Assembly: GCA_029953615.1 (NCBI GenBank)
Contig: CP124529.1
Coordinates: 4,862,494-4,926,493, forward strand
Reading direction: 5' to 3'
From: Pseudomonas putida
Lineage (GTDB): Bacteria > Pseudomonadota > Gammaproteobacteria > Pseudomonadales > Pseudomonadaceae
Length of the DNA: 64,000 nt
Made by a program: the position numbers and the translations under genes. Shown in pieces: positions 1 through 9,113 of the stretch (the first letter of the stretch is position 1; each line of letters opens with the position of its first letter). The notes under the pieces were generated by a model that made no database searches, was not told the DNA's origin, and saw nothing but the letters and a program-made list of their open reading frames with translations.

Positions 1-532
1 AGCTCAGCGCGGGGGCGGCGGCGAAGGGCTGGCCACCGCATTGGCGCGGCACCTTGCGCGCGGCATTGATCTCCTGCAGCACCTTCTGCCCCTCGGCCTG
101 CCAGTCGCCCAGGCGGCCACTGAGCAGCGGCCGGGCCAGCACGATGCGCCAGTCGCGGCCTTCCTGGCTCACGCCGATATCGACGAACTGTGGGTCAAGC
201 ACCACCTGGCAAAAGCTCTCTTCGATGGCATGCATGGCGGCACGCGCATCACGCGGCCCCGACAGGCTGATGGCCTGCACGTTGACCATCGGGTAGGCGG
301 CGCGAGTCATGGCCTGCTGCAGGTCGCGGGTACCTTCCGGCGACAGCGCCAGGCGGGTATCACTGTTGAGCGGCGGCAGCTCCAGCGACGCTTCGCCACC
401 GCAGGGCTGGGCCTTGCTGCGGTAGACATTGATCGAATCGATCAGTTGCGCCTCTTCGCCGGTGGCAGCCAATGCCCCGGTCGAGACGACCAGGCCCAGC
501 GACAAGGCGGCAACAGATGACAGGACGCGCAT
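1..532 (-). CDS. CAP-domain (SCP-like) secreted protein, C-terminus beyond window edge
   Basis: The reading frame runs leftward from an ATG at 532 and is still open at base 1, so only about 177 residues are visible. The first 22 residues (MRVLSSVAALSLGLV...GALA) form a Sec signal peptide, so the protein is exported. A pre-domain with paired cysteines follows (QPCGGEASLELPPLN). At the window edge comes the start of a second unit, LQEINAARKVPRQCGG, which resembles the opening of a CAP/SCP domain (helix with INAAR, then C-G-G). The catalytic-like His/Glu of the CAP cavity would lie outside the window. Function in bacteria is poorly known. The family assignment is from motif recognition only. Confidence 0.7.
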   Translation of the reverse strand, partial: MRVLSSVAALSLGLVVSTGALAATGEEAQLIDSINVYRSKAQPCGGEASLELPPLNSDTRLALSPEGTRDLQQAMTRAAYPMVNVQAISLSGPRDARAAMHAIEESFCQVVLDPQFVDIGVSQEGRDWRIVLARPLLSGRLGDWQAEGQKVLQEINAARKVPRQCGGQPFAAAPALS

Positions 533-752
533 GTGGATCTCCCTATGACTGGCAGCGTCTTGGTTTGCGCTGCTCATCCTACACAAGCCCGGGGCTTTTG
601 GCCCGGGATCGTGCAAAGCAATGAAAACGCCAACAATCGTTACTGGCGACAAAAGAGGGAGTAGACCACTGGCCAGCGCAAAAGTGCGGACAGGTGCCAG
701 GCATTTCTATCGAACCCCCGCAGTCAGCCTGCTCGTCGATGCACGGCGGGTA

Positions 753-1364
753 TCAGCGTGCTAGCGCCTGGTTCGGTTTGTAGAACAGAAAATGCCTGGT
801 CTGCGCTGTCCGGCGGTAGGCGTTGACCCAGGCCGGGCGCACATTGCGGTCATGGAAGTACAAGGCACCCCCGGTGCGGTCTTTCAACTGCTGGTTGAGT
901 GCCTTGCGCGCGATCTCCTTGGCGATGGCGTAGCGTTGCGCTTCTTCGACCTGGTCCGGGCGCCCGTCGCACCACCAGGAGAACTGGCAGGCCTTGCTTT
1001 CCACACCCTGCTTGACCACGCCGCAGATTGTATCCGGGAAGCCATCATGGCCCAGGCGGTTGAGCACAACGCTGGCCACGGCGGCCATGTCTTCAGCGTC
1101 GGCACCCTTGGCCTCCCAGTAGAGGGTGCGGGCCAGGCAGGTAATGCTGTCATCCAGGGGGGCCTGACCGGCCGGGTCTACTGCCTGTGCTTCGCCCGGT
1201 GTGAGCGTCTCGGCCTTTTTCGGGGGCGGTGTGTCATGCACCACCTTTTCCTCGAGCACCTCGGCCTTGTCCTCGGCGACGACAGCCTTGGCCGGGTCGG
1301 CCGCGTGCAAATGGCCTGCGAGCAAAGCCGACGCCAGGCCGATCACCATCCACGAAAAGCGCAT
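753..1364 (-). CDS. SleB/CwlJ-type cell wall hydrolase
   Basis: 203 residues. An N-terminal signal peptide (MRFSWMVIGLASALLAGHLHA) is followed by an acidic/proline linker of about 45 residues. The C-terminal half matches the Hydrolase_2 (SleB) fold: CLARTLYWEAKGADAEDM carries the catalytic-type Glu, then VASVVLNRL, GVVKQGV, CQFSWWCDG, and GALYFHDRNVRPAW near the end. Family members cleave peptidoglycan, in spore formers as germination lytic enzymes and in proteobacteria probably in wall remodelling. It is a monocistronic gene between two same-strand genes. The start is the only Met preceding the signal sequence. Domain assignment is firm, substrate is not known. Confidence 0.85.
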   Translation of the reverse strand: MRFSWMVIGLASALLAGHLHAADPAKAVVAEDKAEVLEEKVVHDTPPPKKAETLTPGEAQAVDPAGQAPLDDSITCLARTLYWEAKGADAEDMAAVASVVLNRLGHDGFPDTICGVVKQGVESKACQFSWWCDGRPDQVEEAQRYAIAKEIARKALNQQLKDRTGGALYFHDRNVRPAWVNAYRRTAQTRHFLFYKPNQALAR

Positions 1365-1399
1365 GAGGCAGGCTCCAGAACTGTGGTCTGGTTCACAGT

Positions 1400-2317
1400 C
1401 TAGCCAAGCGCAAGTATTAGCACCAAAGGCAGGGTGGCGGCGGCCATCACGGTCTGCAGGGCAATGATGGTGGCCATCAGCGGTGCGTTACCGCCCATTT
1501 GCCGGGCCATCACATAGGAAGACGACGCAGTCGGCAGCGCCTGGAAAAGCACCGCCACTACCGCGGCCTGGCCACCCAGGCCAAGCAGGCGGCATAGCCC
1601 CCATGTGGTCAGCGGCATGACCAGAAACTTGAAGACCGAAGCCGCCACCAGCGGGCGCACCTGTTGGCCCAGGCGGGCGCTGCCCAGGGCTGCGCCGACG
1701 CACAGCAGGCCGAGCGGCAGGGCGGCCTGGCCCAAGGCCTTGACCGTAGGCTCGATACCTGCTGGCAAACCCAGCCCGCTGGCGCGCAGCAGCAACCCGC
1801 TGGCGCAACCGACGATCAAGGGGTTGGCGAAGATGGCCCGCAGCACCGTGGCTGGTGAGCTATGGCGGGCGCTGAAGCGGGCAAATACCAGCACGCAAAG
1901 CAGGTTGACCAGTGGCACGATGGCGGCGTTGGCCACCGCCGCCAGGGCGATGCCGGCGCTGCCGTAGATGCCTGCTGCAAGGGTAGCGCCGATATAGTTG
2001 TTGAAGCGGATGCCGCCCTGGAATACCGAAGTGAAGTCGGCACCGTCGTGGTTCATTGCGCCCTGGTACAGCACCAGCAGCACGGCCCCGGCCAAGGTCG
2101 AGAGCATCAGCACCCCGACCATGCCCAGCACCGGCACGCCATCGAGATTGGCGGTGGCCAGACCATGGAGGAATAGCGACGGCAGCAGTACGTAATAGCT
2201 CAGGCGCTCGGCGCCGGGCCAAAAGTTGTCGGCGAGCAAGCCGCGCAGGCGCAGGAAAGTGCCCAGGGCAATCAGCAGGATGATCGGCAGCAGGGTAGTC
2301 AGCAACAAGTGGAGCAT
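1400..2317 (-). CDS. AEC-family (auxin efflux carrier-like) transporter
   Basis: 305 residues, almost entirely hydrophobic, with about ten membrane segments in the 5+5 arrangement of the AEC/BART superfamily. Recognisable features are the opening helix MLHLLLTTLLPIILLIALG, RLSYYVLLPSLFLHGL in TM2, the FNNYIGATLAAG region, and the C-terminal LFQALPTASSSYVMARQMGG segment typical of YfdV/MdcF-like carriers. These move organic acids such as malonate or malate; substrate cannot be told here. I start at the ATG at 2317 because the upstream extension to 2368 is charged and unlike the family. The adjacent LysR gene on the same strand is a likely regulator. Confidence 0.85.
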   Translation of the reverse strand: MLHLLLTTLLPIILLIALGTFLRLRGLLADNFWPGAERLSYYVLLPSLFLHGLATANLDGVPVLGMVGVLMLSTLAGAVLLVLYQGAMNHDGADFTSVFQGGIRFNNYIGATLAAGIYGSAGIALAAVANAAIVPLVNLLCVLVFARFSARHSSPATVLRAIFANPLIVGCASGLLLRASGLGLPAGIEPTVKALGQAALPLGLLCVGAALGSARLGQQVRPLVAASVFKFLVMPLTTWGLCRLLGLGGQAAVVAVLFQALPTASSSYVMARQMGGNAPLMATIIALQTVMAAATLPLVLILALG

Positions 2318-2404
2318 GGTCGACGTTCCGTGGGCGGGTACGGGGCACAGACTACGGGTGCGGACCAATTTGTAAAAACGTTGTTTTCTTTACTGACTGT
2401 TGAG

Positions 2405-2441
2405 AAAAAATGCATGATTGCTCAGGGCCGCGCAGCGGCCC
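2405..2441 (-). terminator. Rho-independent terminator after the LysR gene
   Basis: Inverted repeat GGGCCGC / GCGGCCC at 2425-2441 with a 3-nt loop. Read leftward it is followed by a run of six T at 2405-2410. It lies just past the stop of the LysR gene (2450) and upstream of the AEC gene, so the two genes are probably separate transcripts. Confidence 0.6.
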
Positions 2442-2449
2442 CGGCAGTT

Positions 2450-3313
2450 TCACGCCTCCAGCGCAGTCTTCAAAACCGCACTCAAATGCCGCCGCTGGCT
2501 CTTCTCGTGCTCCAGCAACACCACCCGCCGAGTCAGCTGCGGTTCGCCAAATGGCAGGCAGGTGGCTGGTGGCAAGCGTTGCAGGTCGTCATCGGCCATG
2601 GGGATGATCGCCACACCCAGGCCCATCACCGCCATGCGCGCCAGCGCTTCCTGGCTGTCCAGCTCCATCTGCTCGCTCACCTGCAAATGCTGCCGGCGCA
2701 GTTCCTGCTCGATCTGTCGCCCGGCCCAGGCACGCTTGTCGAAGCGCAGGAACGGCTGGCTGGCCAGCAGCTGTGGCACGCTTTGTCCGGCGAGGTCATG
2801 GCTGGCGATGGCCCAGAAGCGGTCTTCAAACAATGGCGTGAAGTCCAGGCTCTGCGGATAGGGGCTGACCGGCTCGGTGGTGATCGCCGCATCGAGCTCG
2901 CCGTCTTCCACGCGCCGTGCCAGCTCTGCCGACATGCCGGAGGCCACGCTGATGTGCAACTGTGGGTGGTGTGCCTTGATCCACACCAGCGCCTTGGGCA
3001 GGCGCCGCGCCAGCACTGTGTGGATGGCCCCCAGGCGCAGGCGGCCGCGCAGGCTCGGCCCGCTGGCCAGGGCATCGGCCAATTCGTCATAGGCCGCCAG
3101 AATGCTCTCTGCGCGGGCCATCGCCAGCTGGCCGGCTTCGGTCAGCGTCACCTGCCGGCGGCTGCGGTCGAACAGGGTGACCTGCAGCTCGTCTTCGAGG
3201 GTCTTGATGTGCAGGCTCACCGCCGAAGGGGTGAGGCTGAGCAGGTCGGCGGCCCGGGCGAAGGTGCCGTGCCGGGCAATGGTCACCAAGGTGCGCAGGG
3301 CTTTGAGGGACAT
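2450..3313 (-). CDS. LysR-family transcriptional regulator
   Basis: 287 residues. The winged helix-turn-helix occupies residues 1-60 (LKALRTLVTIARHGTFARAADLL, then SAVSLHIKTLEDELQVTLFDR), followed by the two-lobed periplasmic-binding-like effector domain from about 90 (LRLGAIHTVLARRLPKAL, VASGMSAELARRVEDGELD). The ATG at 3313 fits the family start; the longer frame to 3349 adds a non-conserved tail. It sits upstream of the AEC transporter in the same direction with a terminator between. I infer control of that carrier, but the effector is unknown. A REP-like repeat lies just upstream. Confidence 0.9.
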   Translation of the reverse strand: MSLKALRTLVTIARHGTFARAADLLSLTPSAVSLHIKTLEDELQVTLFDRSRRQVTLTEAGQLAMARAESILAAYDELADALASGPSLRGRLRLGAIHTVLARRLPKALVWIKAHHPQLHISVASGMSAELARRVEDGELDAAITTEPVSPYPQSLDFTPLFEDRFWAIASHDLAGQSVPQLLASQPFLRFDKRAWAGRQIEQELRRQHLQVSEQMELDSQEALARMAVMGLGVAIIPMADDDLQRLPPATCLPFGEPQLTRRVVLLEHEKSQRRHLSAVLKTALEA

Positions 3314-3365
3314 GCGGGTGGGTCCGGTTTCAGGCTGACAGGGCTGCATTGTCAGGCCCGGCCCT

Positions 3366-3452
3366 TTCGCAGCACAAGGCTGCCCCTACAGGTATTGCGC
3401 ATGGCCGAACCATGGCGCTATCCCTGTCGGAGCAGCCTTGTGCTGGGAAAGG
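3366..3452. repeat. REP-like inverted repeat (variant)
   Basis: Facing arms 'cgcagcacaaggctgcccc' and 'ggagcagccttgtgctggg' are separated by about 45 nt in the gap between the LysR gene and the ABC permease gene. The arms have a different core from the cgcgggc REP copies elsewhere in this window. Confidence 0.55.
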
Positions 3453-3472
3453 GTCGGTACAGACAACACTCC

Positions 3473-4321
3473 TCAGCGCTGGTTACGCCCGTAGGCCTGG
3501 CTGATCCGGTCGATCACCATCGCAAGGGCGACAATCGCCAGCCCGGCCTCGACGCCTTGGCCGACATTCAGGGTCTGGATCCCCGACAGCACATCTTCGC
3601 CCAGCCCGCGCGCGCCGATCATCGAAGCCACCACCACCATCGACAGGGCCATCATCACCGACTGGTTGAGCCCGGCCATGATGCTCGGCAGCGCCAGCGG
3701 CAGCGCGATACGCCGCAACCGCTGCCAGCGGCTCGCCCCCAGACCATGCGCGGCTTGCAGCAGCGAAGGGTCGATCTGGCTCAACCCCAGTTCGGTCAGC
3801 CGCACCAGTGGTGGCAGGGCATAGATCAGCGTGGCGAACACGGCGGGCACCTTGCCCAGACCGAACAGCATCAGCACCGGGATCAGGTAAACGAAGGCCG
3901 GCAGTGTCTGCATCACATCCAGTACCGGCAACAGCAACCGCTTCGCCAATGGCCGGGCAGCCAGCAGGATGCCCAGCGGCACGCCCACCAGCACGCAGAG
4001 GCCAGTACTGACCAGCACCAAAGCCGTGGTCTGCAGCAGTTTGTCCCATAGCCCGAGCATGCCGATCAGGGCCAGCAGCGCCACCAGTACCGCGCTGCGC
4101 AGCAAGCTGCGGCTGGCATGCCAGGCGAGCAGGCCTACCAGCAATAGCAGCAGCCACCAGGGCAGCAGGCGCAGCAGGGTTTCCAGGCCGACCAGCAGTT
4201 GCAGCAACTGGTCAGAGAAGCCGCGCAGGTGATCGCCGTAATTCAGCACCAGCCAGTCGACCAGCCGGTTGACGCTGTCGGCAAAGGAGAATTGCAGGGC
4301 TTGGGGGAAGTCGCCGCTCAC
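3473..4321 (-). CDS. ABC transporter permease, glycine betaine/proline type (ProW/OpuAB-like)
   Basis: 282 residues with six or more membrane helices. The EAA cytoplasmic loop region is seen as ALPPLVRLTELGLSQIDPSLLQAAHGLGASRWQRLRRIALPLALPSIMAGLNQ. The C-terminal VVVASMIGARGLGEDVLSGIQTLNVGQGVEAGLAIVALAMVIDRI block is diagnostic of the ProW/OpuAB permeases. A GTG at 4321 overlaps the TGA of the upstream binding-protein gene (shared GTGA), showing translational coupling, so I use it rather than the longer frame to 4372. With the binding protein it should import betaine, choline or proline as osmoprotectant or carbon source. No ATPase gene adjoins it. Confidence 0.9.
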   Translation of the reverse strand: MSGDFPQALQFSFADSVNRLVDWLVLNYGDHLRGFSDQLLQLLVGLETLLRLLPWWLLLLLVGLLAWHASRSLLRSAVLVALLALIGMLGLWDKLLQTTALVLVSTGLCVLVGVPLGILLAARPLAKRLLLPVLDVMQTLPAFVYLIPVLMLFGLGKVPAVFATLIYALPPLVRLTELGLSQIDPSLLQAAHGLGASRWQRLRRIALPLALPSIMAGLNQSVMMALSMVVVASMIGARGLGEDVLSGIQTLNVGQGVEAGLAIVALAMVIDRISQAYGRNQR

Positions 4322-5334
4322 AGGCTGCCCTCGACCTTGGTGGCAATGTCCGCAGGCAACCAGGCTTTCCACACTTCGCGGTTATTGCGCAGGAAGGTAA
4401 GGGCTGCGTCGCGGGGCGGGGTGCGCTGTTCGCTCATGTCGGCCAGCGCCTTGTTCAGTCGGTCGATGGGCAGGTCGACCCGCTCGAACACGCTCACCAG
4501 TTCCGGGTAGCCCTCGCGAAAGGCCTTGGACACGCCAATCGACAATTTGGCTGGCAGCGAGCTGCTACCCTTGGGCTCGGGGTTGCCGGCATCGGTGAGG
4601 GTGGCCCAGGCCTGGGCATCGAAAGGGGGCTCTTGCAGGCGTATGAGCTTGTAACGCCCCATCAAGGGGGTCGGGTTCCAGTAGTAGAAAAGCACCGGCT
4701 GGCCACGGCGGATGGCCGAGCCGATTTCGGCATCCATTGCAGCCCCGGAGCCACTGCGGAAGTTGGTATACAGATCATTCAGCCCGTATGCCTTGAGTTT
4801 CTGGCTGTTGACGGTCTCGGATGTCCAGCCGCTGGGGCTGTTGAGAAAACGCCCTTTGTCGGGCGACTCGGGGTCGCGGAACACCTGCGGGTAATGCTTG
4901 AGGTCGTCGACGCTGCGCAGGTCGGGCGCCATGGGCCTGAGCTTGCGTGCGGTATCGCCCTCGATCACGTAGGCCGGTACCCACCAGCCTTCTTCGGCGT
5001 TCTTGACCGTGTCGCCCAACGCGAACACCTGCCCGGCCTGTTCTGCCTTGACCCAGGCAGGGCTGCGCCCGGCCCATTCCTCGGCTATTACCTGCAGATC
5101 GTTGCGCGCCAGTGCCACCTCCATGCTGACGGTACTGCCGGGCAGGGTGTCGGTGGGGTAGCCATACCCGCGCTCCACGATCAGCCGCAAGATCTCGGTG
5201 GTGAGCGCGCCGCTTTCCCAACCGATGGCGCCAAAGCGGATGGGCGTGGAGCGTTGCGCCGAAGCGGCGCTATCGGTGCTGGCCAAGCCGACTGCGAGCA
5301 GCAGGCCGGCCAGCAGCGTCGGAATCTTTTTCAT
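4318..5334 (-). CDS. Glycine betaine/choline-type ABC substrate-binding protein (ProX/OpuAC-like)
   Basis: 338 residues starting [26 protein letters not shown], a clear Sec signal peptide, which fixes the start at 5334 rather than 5370. The mature part matches the OpuAC superfamily: IRFGAIGWESGALTTEILRLIVERGYGYP at the N-terminus, then STVSMEVALARNDLQVIAEEW and an aromatic-rich pocket region (EGWWVPAYVI, FYYWNPTPLMGRYKL). Trp/Tyr residues of this kind form the quaternary-ammonium cage in this family. It is the first gene of a two-gene operon with the ProW-like permease. Ligand (betaine, choline, carnitine or proline) cannot be decided by eye. Confidence 0.88.
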   Translation of the reverse strand: MKKIPTLLAGLLLAVGLASTDSAASAQRSTPIRFGAIGWESGALTTEILRLIVERGYGYPTDTLPGSTVSMEVALARNDLQVIAEEWAGRSPAWVKAEQAGQVFALGDTVKNAEEGWWVPAYVIEGDTARKLRPMAPDLRSVDDLKHYPQVFRDPESPDKGRFLNSPSGWTSETVNSQKLKAYGLNDLYTNFRSGSGAAMDAEIGSAIRRGQPVLFYYWNPTPLMGRYKLIRLQEPPFDAQAWATLTDAGNPEPKGSSSLPAKLSIGVSKAFREGYPELVSVFERVDLPIDRLNKALADMSEQRTPPRDAALTFLRNNREVWKAWLPADIATKVEGSL

Positions 5335-5402
5335 GGGGCCTCTTGGAGTGGCGCTACTGAGTTGCCGCAAGTGTAGACGACCGGCTCCGGGCCCGGCAGG
5401 AA

Positions 5403-5429
5403 GGCCGCTGCAAGCGACTGGCAGCGGCC
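5403..5429 (-). terminator. Hairpin after the chemoreceptor gene
   Basis: Arms GGCCGCTGC and GCAGCGGCC around a 9-nt loop lie 10 nt past the chemoreceptor stop and before the binding-protein gene on the same strand. No strong T tract follows, so termination efficiency is uncertain. Confidence 0.4.
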
Positions 5430-5439
5430 TGCAGGCGCC

Positions 5440-7584
5440 TCAGACGCGGAACTGGTCCATCAGCGCCTGTTGCTGGTTGGCCAGGCTGTTCAGCGACTGG
5501 CTCACCCGCGCCGACTCGTTGGCTTGCCCCGACAGCGACTCGGTGACATCACGGATGGTTGCCACGTTGCTGTTGATTTCCTCCGCCACTGCGCTTTGTT
5601 CCTCGGCGGCCGAGGCGATTTGCAGGTTCATGTCGGTGATCACCGTCACCGCCTGGCCGATGCGCTGCAGCGCGGTGACGGCCTGGCCAACCTGCTGCAC
5701 GCCGCCCTGGGCCTGGCGGTGGCTGTTGTCCATGGCCCCGACCACTTCGCGGGTGCCGCTCTGCAACGCTTCGATCACCTGGCGGGTTTCCTCCACCGAC
5801 TCCTGAGTGCGCTGGGCCAGGTTGCGCACCTCGTCCGCGACCACGGCAAAGCCACGGCCGGCTTCACCGGCTCGGGCCGCCTCGATGGCGGCGTTGAGCG
5901 CCAGCAGGTTGGTCTGTTCGGCGATCGAACGGATCACCTCCAGCACCGAACCGATCTTCTCGCTGTTCTGCGCCAGGCCCTCGACTTCGGCCATGGCGTT
6001 GCTCATGTCGGCGGCCAGGGCATCGATGCTGTGGGTGGTGCGGTCTATCACCGCCAGGCCTTCGCGAGTGGCCTGGTCGGCGTCGCGGGCGGCCTGCGCG
6101 GCCTGGGCGGCGCTGCGGGCGACGTCCTGCGCGGTGGCACTCATCTCGTGCGAGGCAGTGGCCACCTGATCGACCTGGCGGTACTGCTGCTCCATGCCGG
6201 CGCTGGTCTGCGCGGCAATTGCCGAAGACTGGTCGGCGGTGCCACGCGCGGCCTGCACCGAGCGTTTGACCTCGGCGATGGTCGGCTGCAGCTTGTCGAG
6301 GAAGCGGTTGAACCAGCCGGCCAGTTCGCCCAGTTCGTCCTGCTTCTGGTAAGTCAGGCGGCGGGTCAGGTCACCTTCGCCGCTGGCGATGTCCTTGAGC
6401 ATGCTTGCCACGCCGAGGATCGGCCGGGTAACGCCGCGGGCCATCAGCCACACCATCAGCAGGCCGGCAATCGCCGCCGCCAGGCCCAGGCCAAGTTCCA
6501 GCAGGGTGCCGCTGGTGTTCAGCGCGTCCAGTTCCTGTTTCAGCGCTTCGGCCGGCCCGGTCAGGGCGTTTTCCGGTACGTCCAGCAGCACGCCCCAGGG
6601 CTGGGCGTCCGGTATCGGCCGGAACGCGGCCAGCACTTTCAGGCGCTGCTGGTCGTGCACGATGGTCATCTTGCCGTCGGCCAGCTTGCGCACCAGTTCG
6701 GCACCCTTGGCGCTGTCGACCTGGTCGAAGCGCTGGGCCAGCTTGCTGGCGTCGGCGCTGTAGCCGGCCAGCAGGCCGACCGGGCTGAGGATGCCGACGG
6801 TGGTACGGCCTTCGTACAGGCTGCGGCTGGCCTCCTGGCTCAGGGCCTGCAGGCTGTTGAGGTTGATGTCGATGGACAGGGTGGCGATCACCTTGCCGTT
6901 TACCGCCAGCGGGAAGACGATGCTGGTCATCAGCACCTGCTGGCCATCGATGTCGTAGAAGTAGGGTTCCACCACGCACACCTTGCCGGACGTGCGTGGG
7001 CACACCCACCAGGTATTGGCAGGCTGGCCGCTGGGGCCGATCTCGGTGTTGGCCATGTCATGCTCGGGCAAGGCCATGGCCGTCAGCTGGCCGACACGCG
7101 GTTGCGACCAGTACAGGGCGAAGCGCCCGGTCTCGTTGCTGCCCAGTTCCGCCTTGCCGGCGAACAGGCTGTCCTTGTTGTCCAGGGCATTGGGCTCGAA
7201 CACCAGCGACAGGCCGAGCAGGTCAGGGTTGGCCTGCAACGCAGCGCGCACCTGGCGGGTCATGTCCTCGCGCAGGTCGAAGGCATCGAGAAAGCGCTTT
7301 TCAGCCTGCTCGCGCAGGAACAGCACCTGGCGGGCGAACCCGGCGCCGTACTGGTAAGCGTCCATGAACTGGCGGCGGATGTTCAGCGCCTGCACCTCGC
7401 CCTGCGACTCGATGCGCGACTGCGCCGACTCGGTCAGCATCTGCATGCTGCTGGCCTTGACCAGGTCCGAGCTGTGGTCCATGCGGTACAGCGACAGGCC
7501 GACGAGCAAGGTGACGATGCCAGCCAGGCAGAGACCGGCGAGCAGGGTGATCTTCCACTGAATGGAAAGTTGTCGCAAAGGCAT
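5440..7584 (-). CDS. Methyl-accepting chemotaxis protein with a periplasmic dCache-type sensor
   Basis: 714 residues. TM1 is at about 12-32 ([22 protein letters not shown]), followed by a ~320-residue periplasmic domain of double-Cache size ([55 protein letters not shown]), TM2 at about 358-380, then HAMP. The conserved signalling tip [19 protein letters not shown] is near residue 560. No CheR-binding pentapeptide is visible at the C-terminus (MDQFRV). It senses a small molecule in the periplasm and controls CheA; dCache receptors bind amino acids, polyamines, purines or organic acids. The two cysteines in the WWVC...VCVVEP segment could form a disulfide. The start at 7584 is chosen because upstream frame overlaps the divergent antiporter gene. 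Confidence 0.92.
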   Translation of the reverse strand: MPLRQLSIQWKITLLAGLCLAGIVTLLVGLSLYRMDHSSDLVKASSMQMLTESAQSRIESQGEVQALNIRRQFMDAYQYGAGFARQVLFLREQAEKRFLDAFDLREDMTRQVRAALQANPDLLGLSLVFEPNALDNKDSLFAGKAELGSNETGRFALYWSQPRVGQLTAMALPEHDMANTEIGPSGQPANTWWVCPRTSGKVCVVEPYFYDIDGQQVLMTSIVFPLAVNGKVIATLSIDINLNSLQALSQEASRSLYEGRTTVGILSPVGLLAGYSADASKLAQRFDQVDSAKGAELVRKLADGKMTIVHDQQRLKVLAAFRPIPDAQPWGVLLDVPENALTGPAEALKQELDALNTSGTLLELGLGLAAAIAGLLMVWLMARGVTRPILGVASMLKDIASGEGDLTRRLTYQKQDELGELAGWFNRFLDKLQPTIAEVKRSVQAARGTADQSSAIAAQTSAGMEQQYRQVDQVATASHEMSATAQDVARSAAQAAQAARDADQATREGLAVIDRTTHSIDALAADMSNAMAEVEGLAQNSEKIGSVLEVIRSIAEQTNLLALNAAIEAARAGEAGRGFAVVADEVRNLAQRTQESVEETRQVIEALQSGTREVVGAMDNSHRQAQGGVQQVGQAVTALQRIGQAVTVITDMNLQIASAAEEQSAVAEEINSNVATIRDVTESLSGQANESARVSQSLNSLANQQQALMDQFRV

Positions 7585-7780
7585 GGGGGGGATCCCTTGT
7601 AATAAGAGTGTGGCTGACGATTGTTTCGGCCATCGCGGGCTTTTCTTTATTCGAACGTTCAATTTAACCGCCGGTCCGCACGAGGCATTGGTAATGCGCC
7701 GTAACATGGCGTTTTTGACATCGGCAGCCCACTGCGGCACAGTGCGCGCTTTTTTTCTGTCGCAATGAGGTAAGCCAACC

Positions 7781-9100
7781 ATGAATGCTGTGATCGCCGC
7801 GGTCGGCATCATGCTGATACTCAGCCTGTCCCGCGTGCACGTGGTCATCGCCCTGATCATCGGGGCCCTGGCCGGCGGGCTGGTGGGCGGCCTGGGTATC
7901 GAGGGTACGCTCAAGGCCTTCAACGGCGGCCTCGGCGGCGGGGCCACGGTCGCCCTGTCGTATGCACTGCTGGGCGCATTTGCCGTGGCCATCGCCAAGT
8001 CCGGCCTGGCCCACGCCCTGGCCGACCGCGCCCTGGCCATGATCGAGCGCCAGGGCCATGCCAATGGCGGCAAGGTCAAATGGCTGCTGGTGGGCCTGAT
8101 GCTGGTGGTGGCGGTGTCGTCGCAGAACATCCTGCCTATCCACATCGCCTTCATCCCGTTGCTGGTGCCGCCGCTGTTGTACGTGCTGACCCGCCTGCGC
8201 ATCGACCGTCGGCTGATCGCCTGCGTCATCACCTTCGGCCTGATCACCCCCTACATGTTCCTGCCGGTGGGCTTTGGCAAAATCTTCCTCAACGAAATCC
8301 TGCTGGCCAACGTGGCCCGCGCGGGTGCCGACGTGAGTGGCGTGAATGTGACCCACGCCATGGCCATCCCGGCCGCCGGCATGTTGGCCGGCCTGTTGCT
8401 GGCGGTGTTCATCAGCTACCGCAAGAAGCGTGACTACGACCTGGCGCGCATCGAGCAGGTGGAGCAGGTGAGTGTGCAGTACAACCCGCTGACCCTGCTG
8501 GTGGCAGGGCTGGCGATTGCTTCGGCGTTCATCGTGCAGTTGTGGCTGGACTCGATGATCATCGGCGCCATGGTCGGCTTCCTGATCTTCTCGCTGTCGG
8601 GCATCGTGCGCTGGAAAGACACTGACGACCTGTTCACCGAAGGCATGAAGATGATGGCCATGATCGGCTTCATCATGATTGCCGCCTCGGGCTTTGCCGA
8701 CGTGATGAAGGCGACCGGTGACGTGAAGAGCCTGGTGGAAGCCTCGGCGCAGTGGATCGACCATAGCAAGGGCATCGGTGCCTTGCTGATGCTGTTGGTG
8801 GGCCTGCTGGTGACCATGGGCATCGGCTCGTCGTTCTCCACCGTGCCGATCCTGGCCGCGATCTTCGTGCCGCTGTGCGTGCAGCTGGGCTTCGACCCGC
8901 TGGCCACAGTGTGCATCGTGGGTACTGCCGGTGCCCTGGGTGATGCGGGCTCGCCTGCCTCGGACTCGACCCTGGGCCCGACCTCGGGGTTGAACGTGGA
9001 CGGCCAGCACCACCATATCTGGGACACCGTGGTGCCCACCTTCATCCACTACAACCTGCCACTGCTGGCGTTCGGCTGGTTGGCGGCGATGACGCTGTAA
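7781..9100 (+). CDS. Na+/H+ antiporter-family carrier (ion transporter superfamily)
   Basis: 439 residues, about eleven hydrophobic segments. The N-terminus [34 protein letters not shown] and the C-terminal part ([24 protein letters not shown], then [22 protein letters not shown]) match the bacterial Na+/H+ antiporter / YuiF-type family. The [12 protein letters not shown] stretch is the conserved polar re-entrant-like motif. Members have been assigned both sodium/proton exchange and amino-acid (histidine) uptake, so substrate is open. A good ribosome binding site (gagg) precedes the ATG. It is divergent from the chemoreceptor with a 196-nt gap. Confidence 0.85.
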   Translation: MNAVIAAVGIMLILSLSRVHVVIALIIGALAGGLVGGLGIEGTLKAFNGGLGGGATVALSYALLGAFAVAIAKSGLAHALADRALAMIERQGHANGGKVKWLLVGLMLVVAVSSQNILPIHIAFIPLLVPPLLYVLTRLRIDRRLIACVITFGLITPYMFLPVGFGKIFLNEILLANVARAGADVSGVNVTHAMAIPAAGMLAGLLLAVFISYRKKRDYDLARIEQVEQVSVQYNPLTLLVAGLAIASAFIVQLWLDSMIIGAMVGFLIFSLSGIVRWKDTDDLFTEGMKMMAMIGFIMIAASGFADVMKATGDVKSLVEASAQWIDHSKGIGALLMLLVGLLVTMGIGSSFSTVPILAAIFVPLCVQLGFDPLATVCIVGTAGALGDAGSPASDSTLGPTSGLNVDGQHHHIWDTVVPTFIHYNLPLLAFGWLAAMTL

Positions 9101-9113
9101 GGCGGGAAGGGCA

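Noticed and set aside
2309..4051. 580-residue plus-strand frame
   Set aside because: Antisense to the LysR and ProW-like genes; Gln/His-rich translation is the usual shadow of GC-rich coding DNA.
5470..7602. 710-residue plus-strand frame
   Set aside because: Antisense shadow of the chemoreceptor.
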